A stretch of DNA of 64,000 nt. It comes from Pedobacter terrae. GTDB taxonomy: Bacteria; Bacteroidota; Bacteroidia; Sphingobacteriales; Sphingobacteriaceae. This document shows, piece after piece, positions 53,426 through 61,990 of the stretch (its first letter is position 1; each line of letters opens with the position of its first letter). A program made the position numbers and the translations under genes. The stretch lies in assembly GCF_900100705.1 (NCBI RefSeq), contig NZ_FNCH01000002.1, positions 124,001-188,000 of the forward strand. Direction: 5' to 3'. A model generated the notes under the pieces. That model did not search any database. It saw only the letters and a program-made list of their open reading frames with translations, and had not been told where the DNA came from.

Positions 53426-56400
53426 ATGCAATCTAAATTTTTTACAAATCGCCTGTTTTTCATCTTTCGGGATGAATCAAGGCTAAAATTGCTGTTTACG
53501 CTTTCGCTATGTGTGGCGATGCTCATACTTTCACCTTTAGCCAAGGCTGCAAACATGGCAAGAGCGCTAACAAATTCCAAGCCCTTAACCCTCCATAAAG
53601 AGTCCGGTAGCTTAAAAAACTTTGCACAAATAACCGGAAAGGTAACTGATACACTTGGAAAGCCAATCCCAGGGGTTTCGGTTCTGGTTAAAGGGACTAA
53701 AAAAGGAACAACAACAGATACTAATGGAGAATTCAGGCTTGAGGCTACCTCAGGTGACGTACTGGTTTTCCGGATGACCGGCTTTACAACAACCGAACTC
53801 AGGTTAGGAACGCTGATCCGCTATGAAGTTTCTTTAAAAGAAGAGACTTCTGATTTGAACGAAGTAGTTGTTGTTGCGTTCGGAGCACAGAAAAAAGTCA
53901 CATCAATTGGTGCCCAGAGTACAGTGAAGGTAGATGATCTTAAGCAGCCGGTAGCCAATATTTCTAATTTGGTTGCAGGTCGTGTAGCAGGAATTGTTGG
54001 TGTTCAGCGAAGTGGAGAACCCGGTTATGATAATTCCGAGATTTATATCAGGGGTATCTCGACATTTACAAGCAGTTCTCCCTTAATATTGGTAGACGGG
54101 GTTGAACGTTCCTTCAATAACATTGATCCGGAAGACATTGCCAGTTTCAGCGTACTCAAAGATGCATCTGCTACCGCACTTTATGGTGTAAGAGGTGCGA
54201 ATGGGGTGATCATTATCCAGACTAAGAAAGGACGTGTTGGCCAGGCGACTATAAATGCGCAGTATGATCAGGGTTTGACACAGTTTACCAAACTACCTGA
54301 ATTTGCCGACGGGGTAACTTACATGGAGATCGCAAATGAAGGCTATCGAAACAGCTTCCCCAATGATCCTAACCCAAGATATTCTGCGGCCCGCATTGCC
54401 GCCACCCGCGACCAGACAGATCCAGATTTGTATCCGAACGTGAACTGGTTTGATGCAATTCTTAAGAATACAGGCAATAACCGCAGGCTAAGGGTAAATG
54501 CCAATGGAGGTTCTGAAAAGGCTAAATATTATCTATCTGTTGGTTACTATGATGAAACCGGCATGTTCAAAACAGATGAATTGGCCAATTACAACTCATC
54601 CATAAAATTCAGCCGCTTTAATTTCACTTCCAATCTTACGCTAGACGTTACCAAAACGACTAAAGTCGATTTTGGCGTATCCGGATGGTTGAGTAATGGA
54701 AACTATCCTGGATCAGGCACTGGCAATATCTTTAACGCCGCTTATGTATTAACGCCCGTTACCATCCCTATTCAATATTCTAATGGATTAGCCTCTAAAA
54801 TCCGTACTGCTGATGTAAGTAATCCATATACCATACTCACGCAATCTGGCTATGCAACTGAATTTCGTGGACAATTATGGAGTAACCTAAGGGTCACCCA
54901 GGATTTATCGTTCCTAACAGATGGACTTTCTGTTACTGGCATGTTTTCTTATGACAACTATAATAACCACAAAATTTCAAGATCAAAAACCGTCGATGGC
55001 TTTTTGGCAACCGGCAGGGATACGAATGGTAATCTCTTATTTGATCAAACCCAGATTGGCACCAACTATCTCGGATATGGCAGGGAAAATGGCGGTAGCC
55101 GACAGTTCTATATGGAAGGCGCCATCAACTACACCAAAAAAATTAAAGCGCATGATTTTGGTGCCATGGTCCTTTACAATCAATCTGACCGGGTGGAGGC
55201 CTTCGCTGGCGACTTCATCACCTCTATTCCATACCGTTATATGGGTCTTGCAGGTAGATTAACTTATGCCTACGACAATAAATACCTTGCTGAGGTCAAT
55301 TTTGGTTATAACGGGTCTGAAACATTTGCACCTGAAAAAAGGTTCGGATTTTTCCCATCCTTCGGCTTAGGCTGGGTTGTTTCGCAGGAAAAGTTTTATG
55401 AACCCATCAAAGACGTTTTATCTTTCATGAAATTCCGCTTCTCTTATGGTACGGTTGGTAACAGTAACATTGGAGGCCGGCGCTTTGCCTATATCAGTAC
55501 CATTACCAATCAGGGAGGATATGAGTATGGGCAAAACAATACCAATAATAAAATTGACGGATTAAATTTTGGGGATTATGCAGTGGACGTTTCCTGGGAA
55601 CGGGCAACTAAATATAATTTAGGTATTGAGCTAAAGGCATTTAAAGATGAACTTTCAATTGTTGCAGACTTATTCCGCGAGAAGAGGGACGGAATTTTCA
55701 GACAGCGTGGGGATGTCCCATTAACAGTTGGGGTTCCCAATCTGCCTTATGCAAATTTGGGCAAAGTTAACAATACCGGTATCGATGCAACGGTAGATTA
55801 CCAGAAGCGATTAGGTGATTTTACCCTTGGCATAAGGGGAAACATCAACTGGAACAGGGCTATCGTTATCGATGATGCAAATGCACCATGGCCTTATCCA
55901 TGGCAACAGCGAATCGGGCGCAAGCTAGGTCAACGATTTGGTTATATAGATGAAGGTTTGTTTAAATCTGATGAAGATGTTGCTAACAGTCCCTATCAAA
56001 CAGGCATTAACAAGGCTGGAGATATTAAGTACAAAGATTTAAATGGCGATGGGAAAATTGATTCTTACGATCAGGCACCTATTGGTTATGGAAGTATTCC
56101 TGAAATCGTATACGGCTTTGGACCTACTTTTAAATGGAAGAACTGGTCTTTAGCTGGATGGTTCAAGGGCATCAGTAATGTTGATATTTTTCTAAATGGT
56201 GATGGTTTCCAGCCATTCAGGCTTGGGGGCGAACGCGGAAATTTATTCAGTGCCATTACTGACCGATGGACACCGCAAAACAATGCCTCAAACCCACTCT
56301 ACCCAAGAATTACCTATGGAAATGATAACATGAATTACGAAACGAGTTCATGGTGGACTAAAAACGGCTCCTTTTTACGTTTGCAAACGGTAGAACTGAA

Positions 56401-56587
56401 TTACAATTTCGCAAACAAAAAATGGCTGAAAAAAATTGGTGCATCAAACCTGAACATTTATTTCATTGGCTACAACTTGTTAACTACAAGTGAATTCAAA
56501 CTATGGGATGTTGAGCTGGGTGACGGAAGGGGTTCGCAATATCCATTGCTAAAGACCTACAATATGGGTTTAAGGTGTAATTTTTAA
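53426..56587 (+). CDS. SusC/RagA TonB-dependent transporter without STN domain (pair 2)
   Basis: About 1053 residues from the ATG at 53426, which is preferred over a GTG at 53360 because it starts a normal export signal after an A-rich tract. A carboxypeptidase-D-regulatory-like domain comes first (QITGKVTDTLGKPIPGVSVL), then the plug (NEVVVVAFGAQKKVTSIGAQ; SGEPGYDNSEIYIRGISTFT; PLILVDGVERSFNNI) and the barrel ending YNMGLRCNF. There is no STN domain, so it cannot signal to the FecR nearby and is probably controlled by the divergent GntR-type regulator. It is the first gene of SusC2-SusD2-DUF1735. Confidence 0.94.
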   Translation: MQSKFFTNRLFFIFRDESRLKLLFTLSLCVAMLILSPLAKAANMARALTNSKPLTLHKESGSLKNFAQITGKVTDTLGKPIPGVSVLVKGTKKGTTTDTNGEFRLEATSGDVLVFRMTGFTTTELRLGTLIRYEVSLKEETSDLNEVVVVAFGAQKKVTSIGAQSTVKVDDLKQPVANISNLVAGRVAGIVGVQRSGEPGYDNSEIYIRGISTFTSSSPLILVDGVERSFNNIDPEDIASFSVLKDASATALYGVRGANGVIIIQTKKGRVGQATINAQYDQGLTQFTKLPEFADGVTYMEIANEGYRNSFPNDPNPRYSAARIAATRDQTDPDLYPNVNWFDAILKNTGNNRRLRVNANGGSEKAKYYLSVGYYDETGMFKTDELANYNSSIKFSRFNFTSNLTLDVTKTTKVDFGVSGWLSNGNYPGSGTGNIFNAAYVLTPVTIPIQYSNGLASKIRTADVSNPYTILTQSGYATEFRGQLWSNLRVTQDLSFLTDGLSVTGMFSYDNYNNHKISRSKTVDGFLATGRDTNGNLLFDQTQIGTNYLGYGRENGGSRQFYMEGAINYTKKIKAHDFGAMVLYNQSDRVEAFAGDFITSIPYRYMGLAGRLTYAYDNKYLAEVNFGYNGSETFAPEKRFGFFPSFGLGWVVSQEKFYEPIKDVLSFMKFRFSYGTVGNSNIGGRRFAYISTITNQGGYEYGQNNTNNKIDGLNFGDYAVDVSWERATKYNLGIELKAFKDELSIVADLFREKRDGIFRQRGDVPLTVGVPNLPYANLGKVNNTGIDATVDYQKRLGDFTLGIRGNINWNRAIVIDDANAPWPYPWQQRIGRKLGQRFGYIDEGLFKSDEDVANSPYQTGINKAGDIKYKDLNGDGKIDSYDQAPIGYGSIPEIVYGFGPTFKWKNWSLAGWFKGISNVDIFLNGDGFQPFRLGGERGNLFSAITDRWTPQNNASNPLYPRITYGNDNMNYETSSWWTKNGSFLRLQTVELNYNFANKKWLKKIGASNLNIYFIGYNLLTTSEFKLWDVELGDGRGSQYPLLKTYNMGLRCNF

Positions 56588-56610
56588 TAAGTTGATTTAA
56601 GGACATAAAG

Positions 56611-58404
56611 ATGAAGAAACAATTGAAATTTATCATCGTGCTACTGGCAGGTTGCGGTACGATGCTGGCGGGCTGTAAAAAATTCCTGGATCAGGTGCCA
56701 AACGATAGAATAACCATTGAAGAGGTATTTCGTAAAAAAGCATCTTCGGAAGCATTTTTAGCCAATGTGTATAGTTTTGTACCAGATGAATCCAATGCGA
56801 TAGATGGCTATCCGATGGTTGGATGCGCAGACGAGGCTGATTTAACCTGGGCAGGTGGTCCAAATTATCCAGTTAACATTGGAAATCTAAACCCTTCAAA
56901 CGTTATTTTCGACCGCTGGGGTAATTATTACCAGGGTATTCGTTCTGCAACCTATTTCATGCAGCACATTAATGAAAATATTGAGATCCGTTCATTGAAT
57001 GGACAGCAACTTATTGACCAGTATCAAGCTGAAGCCCGTTTTTTAAGGGCATACTTTTATTTCCTTTTGATGCGTCAGTATGGCCCGGTTGTGTTAATGG
57101 GCGAAGAAGTAACGCCTCCGGATGCTGTAGCTGCAGATATGCAAATACCGAGGAGTAAATTTGATGATTGCGTGAATTATGTGGCAAGTGAGTTGGATAA
57201 AGCTGCGGCTGTTTTGCCTTTGCAACCTCAACGTAACGGGCAAACGAGTGACGCTGAATTCGGCCGCATTACCAAAGGTATAGCACTTGCTGTAAAATCC
57301 AGATTATTATTGTATGCTGCCAGTCCCCAGTACAATGGAAACACTGAAGTTAGTTCCTTTGTGAGTAAAGATGGGACACCATTAATTTCACAAACTTATG
57401 ATGCTCTGAAATGGAAGCGGGCCGCAGATGCAGCCAAGGCCGTTATCGACCTGAATATTTATAGCCTCTATAAAGATGCTTCGGGAGATCCGATAAAATC
57501 ACTGGATGGTTTGTTTTTTAACAGCTGGAATTCAGAGCAGATATTTGTAAGAAAATCGAACGATCTGGCCCGTTGGGATGTGCATGCGACACCCAGACAG
57601 GCGGGTGGATGGTGTGGACTGGCACCTACCCAGGAAATAGTTGATTCCTATTTTATGTCAGATGGCCTCCTGCCTGCTGAATCATCGCTGTATTCAGAGG
57701 CAGGTTTTACCAACGTTTCTGGTGTACAAGTGTCTAATATGTACCTTAATCGCGAGCCAAGATTTTATCATGGAGTAACATACAATAACAGTATATGGCA
57801 AGGGGGCACCATGTCTGCTCCGGTACCAATAAGCTTTTTTTTATCGAGTGTTAACGGAAGAAACGGACATCCAACAGACTTTTCGAAAACCGGGTATCTG
57901 ATACGTAAGAATGTTGGCCGGCAAACTAACGTGGGTGCTGGCGGAAACGGACAGGTACAATCCAGAACGCTTATTCTTTTCCGCCTTGGGGAGATCTACC
58001 TTAATTATGCCGAAGCCTTGAATGAATACCAGCCGGGCGCTCCTGATATACTTAACTATCTTAATGCAATCAGAGAGCGGGCAGGTATTCCAACCTATGG
58101 CGGAGGTACCGGACAAGTTGCCTTTCCGGCTGGTCAGGCTGCAATGCGCAATAAAATCTGGGCTGAACGCCGTATTGAGCTGGCTTACGAGGGGCATCGT
58201 TTTTACGACATCAGACGCTGGAAAATTGCACCTCAGGTAATGGGCATCATGCATGGGATGGATATCAGTAAGGATGGTAACGATTTTTATAAAAGAGTAC
58301 CTACAGCGACTCCTCACCTATTCCGCCAATCTTATTATTGGTGGCCAATAACGCAGTATGAATTAGATAGAAACCGTTCGATAGTTCAAAATCCATTCTG
58401 GTAA
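56611..58404 (+). CDS. SusD/RagB family glycan-binding lipoprotein (pair 2)
   Basis: The 597-residue protein has a signal peptide with lipobox MLAGC followed by KKFLDQVPNDRITIEEVFRK, the TPR-like core (YQAEARFLRAYFYFLLMRQY) and the C-terminal SusD signature (IWAERRIELAYEGHRFYDIR, YWWPITQYELDRN). Its gene starts 23 bp after SusC2 and ends 9 bp before the DUF1735 lipoprotein gene. It partners SusC2 in surface glycan capture. Sequence is clearly different from SusD1, so the two pairs probably handle different oligosaccharides. Confidence 0.95.
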   Translation: MKKQLKFIIVLLAGCGTMLAGCKKFLDQVPNDRITIEEVFRKKASSEAFLANVYSFVPDESNAIDGYPMVGCADEADLTWAGGPNYPVNIGNLNPSNVIFDRWGNYYQGIRSATYFMQHINENIEIRSLNGQQLIDQYQAEARFLRAYFYFLLMRQYGPVVLMGEEVTPPDAVAADMQIPRSKFDDCVNYVASELDKAAAVLPLQPQRNGQTSDAEFGRITKGIALAVKSRLLLYAASPQYNGNTEVSSFVSKDGTPLISQTYDALKWKRAADAAKAVIDLNIYSLYKDASGDPIKSLDGLFFNSWNSEQIFVRKSNDLARWDVHATPRQAGGWCGLAPTQEIVDSYFMSDGLLPAESSLYSEAGFTNVSGVQVSNMYLNREPRFYHGVTYNNSIWQGGTMSAPVPISFFLSSVNGRNGHPTDFSKTGYLIRKNVGRQTNVGAGGNGQVQSRTLILFRLGEIYLNYAEALNEYQPGAPDILNYLNAIRERAGIPTYGGGTGQVAFPAGQAAMRNKIWAERRIELAYEGHRFYDIRRWKIAPQVMGIMHGMDISKDGNDFYKRVPTATPHLFRQSYYWWPITQYELDRNRSIVQNPFW

Positions 58405-58413
58405 ATAAAAATT

Positions 58414-59382
58414 ATGAAAAAGAAGTCAATTATAAAAATATTGATGCTGGGTGGCGCAATATTGATGGCCAGTTCCTGTAAAGAGACCGTTATGTTGCCC
58501 GAGCAGGATGAAGCCAGTTACAATCAGGTTTACATGCCTCAATCTGTAAACGGCACTGTTAGCAAAACATTAGATGTTAAAGACGGCGACCAGTCGTTCG
58601 TTTATGGTGCAAATTTCGGAGGTATGGGTTATCCGGAGAATGACATTCGGGTTCGGTTTAGCGTAGATAATGCTTTGGTAAACACCTATAATACACTAAA
58701 CAATACAAATTATGAGCCTCTTCCTGATGGTGCTTATCAGTTAAGTGCAACAGAGTCTGTTATACCTAAAGGAAGCCTGTCCACTTCGCCATTTAAAATT
58801 TCGGTAAAAACAACGGGTAGTAATGCAATAAAAATGTTCAGAAATTACCTGCTGCCTGTGAGTGTATCTGCTGATTTCAAAATTAATGAGAAACTTAAAA
58901 CCACTTACTTTTTAATCAGCTCACAGCCTAATCAGGCCGATTATCCGGATTACGGCCGTTCAGCATGGAAAGTGGTAGATTTCTCTTCTCAGGAGGCGAA
59001 CGGCGAGGGTGCAAATAACGGAAGGGCAATATTTGTACTGGATAATAATATCCAGAGCTTTTGGCATTCGCAATGGCAGGGTGCTAGCCCGGGACCGCCC
59101 CATTATATCACAGTAGATATGGGTAAGGTAATCACCCTGCACGGGGTAAATTTCACCGCGAGGCAGGTTGATGGTGCCGGCGGTAAACCTCAGGACGTTC
59201 GCATAGAAACCAGTATGGACAATATTAACTGGAAGCCGGCGGCACAGTTTACGCTCAATGCGGTAAGAAATCAGCAAAAAAAATGGTTAACTGATTTCGT
59301 TGATGCCCGTTATGTAAAATTCGTTATCCTATCCAGTTATAGTTCATCGAGTGTACACCTTGCCGAGTTTGGTGCATATTAA
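58414..59382 (+). CDS. Surface lipoprotein with DUF1735 and discoidin (F5/8 type C) domains
   Basis: The 322-residue protein has a lipobox MASSC, an N-terminal DUF1735/BT_3987-like Ig fold (QVYMPQSVNGTVSKTLDVKD, IRVRFSVDNALVNTYNTLNN, YQLSATESVIPKGSLSTSPF) and a C-terminal discoidin/CBM32-like domain (IQSFWHSQWQGASPGPPHYI, VDMGKVITLHGVNFTARQV, FVDARYVKFVILSSYSSSSV). It is the usual third surface glycan-binding protein of a SusCD system. A hairpin with a short T run immediately follows. Confidence 0.88.
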   Translation: MKKKSIIKILMLGGAILMASSCKETVMLPEQDEASYNQVYMPQSVNGTVSKTLDVKDGDQSFVYGANFGGMGYPENDIRVRFSVDNALVNTYNTLNNTNYEPLPDGAYQLSATESVIPKGSLSTSPFKISVKTTGSNAIKMFRNYLLPVSVSADFKINEKLKTTYFLISSQPNQADYPDYGRSAWKVVDFSSQEANGEGANNGRAIFVLDNNIQSFWHSQWQGASPGPPHYITVDMGKVITLHGVNFTARQVDGAGGKPQDVRIETSMDNINWKPAAQFTLNAVRNQQKKWLTDFVDARYVKFVILSSYSSSSVHLAEFGAY

Positions 59383-59389
59383 TTTAATG

Positions 59390-59418
59390 CCCTGCAGAAC
59401 TGGCTTCTGCAGGGTTTT
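59390..59418 (+). terminator. Terminator or attenuator after the DUF1735 gene
   Basis: Perfect 10-bp arms CCCTGCAGAA (59390-59399) and TTCTGCAGGG (59405-59414), 5-base loop, followed by TTTT. It starts 8 bases past the stop and lies 16 bases before the next ATG, so the downstream gene depends on read-through or a very short promoter. Confidence 0.75.
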
Positions 59419-59433
59419 ACCAATATTTTATTT

Positions 59434-61083
59434 ATGAAAAGATCATATATTTTTATTTACTTTTTTCTGATATCCTTCACCAATATTAGCTTCTCTTTTG
59501 CGCAGCAGCCGCAACAAGAGCAGGAAAAAAGCCCAAGGATCGTCAACATCGTTAATTTTATCAGAGCAATAGAACCCCGGGAAAAAGAAGTAACACCTGA
59601 TGTGCTCTATCAAACCGTTGTTGAACAAATAAAGCTGATGACCAAAAACGACCTGGGTGGCACATTTTTGTTGCAGTATGATGCCCTTATTGATGAACGT
59701 TATCAAAAACTACTTAAAGCGCTTCCCGAAGATAAATTTGAATTAGGTGCCTGGTGGGAACTTCCTAAACCCCTTATCGAAAAAGCAGGGATAAAGTGGC
59801 GTGGAAAATATGCCTGGGACTGGCATTCCGACATTGGTTTTTCAGTAGGTTATACACCAGCTGAAAGGGAAAAAATAATTGACGTTTATTTTAATGATTT
59901 CAAACAAATATTTGGTCACTATCCCAGGTCTGTTGCAGCCTGGGTTATCGATGCCCATTCCCTGAATTACATGTATAATAAATATAAAATTGTTGCTACC
60001 GCAAACTGCAAAGATCAGATTGGAACAGATGGTTTTACCTTGTGGGGCGGTTATTGGAACCAAGCTTATTATCCAAGCAAAATCAACGCTTACATGCCGG
60101 CTCAACATGCCTCAGCTCAAATCCCGGTACCAGTATTTCGCATGCTTGGAAGCGACCCCATCAGGCAATATGCCAACGGAAGTGCTGTTGTTACGCTGGA
60201 ACCCGTATACCCCGAGGCAGGCGGCAATAAAAACTGGATCAACTGGTTTTTTGAAACCTTCACTAAAGATTCTGCATTGGGATTTAATTATACACAGGCC
60301 GGACAGGAAAATTCATTTACCTGGTCTAACATGAAAACAGGGTTAGAAATACAATTTCTAATGATTGCAAGACTGAAGAATGAGGGCAAAGTCAGGGTTG
60401 AAACAATGGAGCAATCGGGAAAATGGTTTAGTAAAAAATACAAAGTTACCCCAGCAACCACCTTCACCGTAGAAAAAGATTTGGGCAATAGTGATAAGAA
60501 AACGGTGTGGTATAATAGCCGGTTCTACAGGATGAATATTTTATGGGAGCATGGAACCATGCGCATCGCCGATATTCATTTATTCAATGAAAAAATTCCT
60601 GACCGTTACCTCAAATCGGTGACTACTGAAAATAAAAGTTTTTTCTATACTCTACCAGTCATTGATGGTTCACAGCTGGGAAAAAATGGCACCCCTGCAG
60701 GTTTACGTTTGATGGTTGTTGAAGATGGAAAAGCAGTACCTGTTATCGGCGGTTCACCAACTTTTGAAAATATTGGAAAATCTTCTACAAGAATTACCTG
60801 GCCGTCTAAATACGGCAATTTTGTAATCACTTTAAAAGAGCGAAATATGACCATCAAGCTAAATGACAAACCAGCTAAAAATTGGTACATGAGTTTACAT
60901 GCCGATCATCCGGAAAAACTTACAATAAAAAGAATCTTATCAAAAGCAGTTGAAATGGGGTTTGAGAATCACAGTTATCAATTGAAAGCCATCCAAGGCC
61001 ATTTTGCCGAGCCAGATAATAGCGCAGGATTTAAAGTTAAGCCCGATAAAGGGAAACTTTCATTTTCACTGAATGATAAATAA
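59434..61083 (+). CDS. Uncharacterised secreted protein, candidate carbohydrate-active enzyme
   Basis: A 549-residue exported protein with a signal peptide (YFFLISFTNISFSFAQ). The first ~330 residues read as a barrel-type catalytic domain: FELGAWWELPKPLIEKAG, AWDWHSDIGFSVGYTPAERE, SVAAWVIDAHSLNYM, NCKDQIGTDGFTLWGGYWNQ, YMPAQHASAQIPVPVFRM; the pattern recalls the DUF3863/DUF3864 proteins of Bacteroidetes, of unknown function, though I cannot check this. The C-terminal ~200 residues are beta-rich. Acidic and aromatic residues (WWE, WDW, DAH) are plausible active-site groups. It closes the SusC2 operon and is bounded by terminators on both sides. No known GH, PL or CE motif is visible. Confidence 0.7.
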   Translation: MKRSYIFIYFFLISFTNISFSFAQQPQQEQEKSPRIVNIVNFIRAIEPREKEVTPDVLYQTVVEQIKLMTKNDLGGTFLLQYDALIDERYQKLLKALPEDKFELGAWWELPKPLIEKAGIKWRGKYAWDWHSDIGFSVGYTPAEREKIIDVYFNDFKQIFGHYPRSVAAWVIDAHSLNYMYNKYKIVATANCKDQIGTDGFTLWGGYWNQAYYPSKINAYMPAQHASAQIPVPVFRMLGSDPIRQYANGSAVVTLEPVYPEAGGNKNWINWFFETFTKDSALGFNYTQAGQENSFTWSNMKTGLEIQFLMIARLKNEGKVRVETMEQSGKWFSKKYKVTPATTFTVEKDLGNSDKKTVWYNSRFYRMNILWEHGTMRIADIHLFNEKIPDRYLKSVTTENKSFFYTLPVIDGSQLGKNGTPAGLRLMVVEDGKAVPVIGGSPTFENIGKSSTRITWPSKYGNFVITLKERNMTIKLNDKPAKNWYMSLHADHPEKLTIKRILSKAVEMGFENHSYQLKAIQGHFAEPDNSAGFKVKPDKGKLSFSLNDK

Positions 61084-61134
61084 ATTCTATCCGATAAATT
61101 GCTGATAAAGCCATATAAACGTTCTCTAAAGCAG

Positions 61135-61172
61135 AAAATAGCCCGCCAGATTGAACTGAAGGGCTATTTTTT
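61135..61172 (+). terminator. Terminator closing the second SusCD operon
   Basis: Ten-base arms AAAATAGCCC (61135-61144) and GGGCTATTTT (61161-61170), 16-base loop, T run of six overlapping the 3' arm. The rest of the 394-bp gap to 61477 has no gene; its last 40 bases hold a long palindrome. Confidence 0.85.
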
Positions 61173-61437
61173 AGCAAGCCTATGGATTTAGATCTCTTTT
61201 TTATGAGCGAATTTTGTCATTCGCTTTCCTTATTTTCACTCTAGCAAACAGTATTTGAACCTCTCCTGCCTTCAGGACAATCGAACCAAGCAGTTATTGC
61301 TCCGGCAGGTTGTTTAGTTTATGTCCCGCTCTGCGGACAGCAGGCTATCGCACCCGCATTTTTACACCTGAGATCCCGCATATGTAGCACAACTGGTTCC
61401 TCATTCCCGCACATAAAATTAAAAAAACCTATTCCTT

Positions 61438-61459
61438 ATTTTATTGTTAACAATAAAAT
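61438..61459. promoter_or_regulatory. 22-bp perfect palindrome before the molybdenum hydroxylase operon
   Basis: The sequence is fully self-complementary around GTTAAC (61446-61451), with arms ATTTTATT and AATAAAAT. It ends 18 bases before the ATG at 61478, the place for a repressor site or a leader hairpin covering the start. A second GTTAAC occurs at 61463-61468. Seen directly; role inferred. Confidence 0.5.
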
Positions 61460-61477
61460 CCAGTTAACAAGACTATT

Positions 61478-61990
61478 ATGGAAACAGATCCGCAGAACCT
61501 GCAGCCCCAACCGGTGGAAACCCATTTAATCACCCTGAAGATAAATGGCCAGAACCATAGCATCAGTATACGCCCCTGGGTCAGCCTGTTGGACTGCCTA
61601 CGTGATCACCTGAATCTCACAGGGACCAAAAAGGGCTGTGACCATGGGCAGTGCGGCGCCTGCACGGTAATCTGTGGGGGGAAGCGCATCTTAAGCTGCC
61701 TGAGCCTGGCGGTGATGAAAGACGGGGCGGAAATCACCACTGTTGAAGGAATTGCAACAGAAAGTAGTCTTCACCCCCTGCAACAGGCTTTTATCGACCA
61801 TGATGCCTTCCAGTGTGGCTATTGTACGCCAGGACAGCTGTGTAGTGCTTTAGGCCTTTTATCAGAAGGCAGGGCCTCCTCGCGTGAGGAAGTGAAGGAG
61901 CTGATGAGCGGCAACCTTTGCCGTTGCGGGGCAAATGTGGGCATCATTGATGCGATTATGCAGGTAAAAGATGGAGGAAGTTATGAATAG
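61478..61990 (+). CDS. 2Fe-2S subunit of a xanthine-dehydrogenase-type molybdenum hydroxylase (PaoA/YagT-like)
   Basis: The 170-residue protein has the plant-ferredoxin-type cluster cysteines C54, C59, C62 and C74 (CDHGQCGACTVICGG...LSC) and the second, helical cluster C113, C116, C148 and C150 (QCGYCTPGQLCSA, GNLCRCGA). It passes electrons between the molybdopterin and FAD subunits. No twin-arginine signal is seen at the N-terminus (METDPQNLQPQPVETHLITL), unlike E. coli PaoA, so the complex may be cytoplasmic unless the start is wrong. The gene overlaps the FAD subunit gene by 8 bp. Confidence 0.93.
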   Translation: METDPQNLQPQPVETHLITLKINGQNHSISIRPWVSLLDCLRDHLNLTGTKKGCDHGQCGACTVICGGKRILSCLSLAVMKDGAEITTVEGIATESSLHPLQQAFIDHDAFQCGYCTPGQLCSALGLLSEGRASSREEVKELMSGNLCRCGANVGIIDAIMQVKDGGSYE

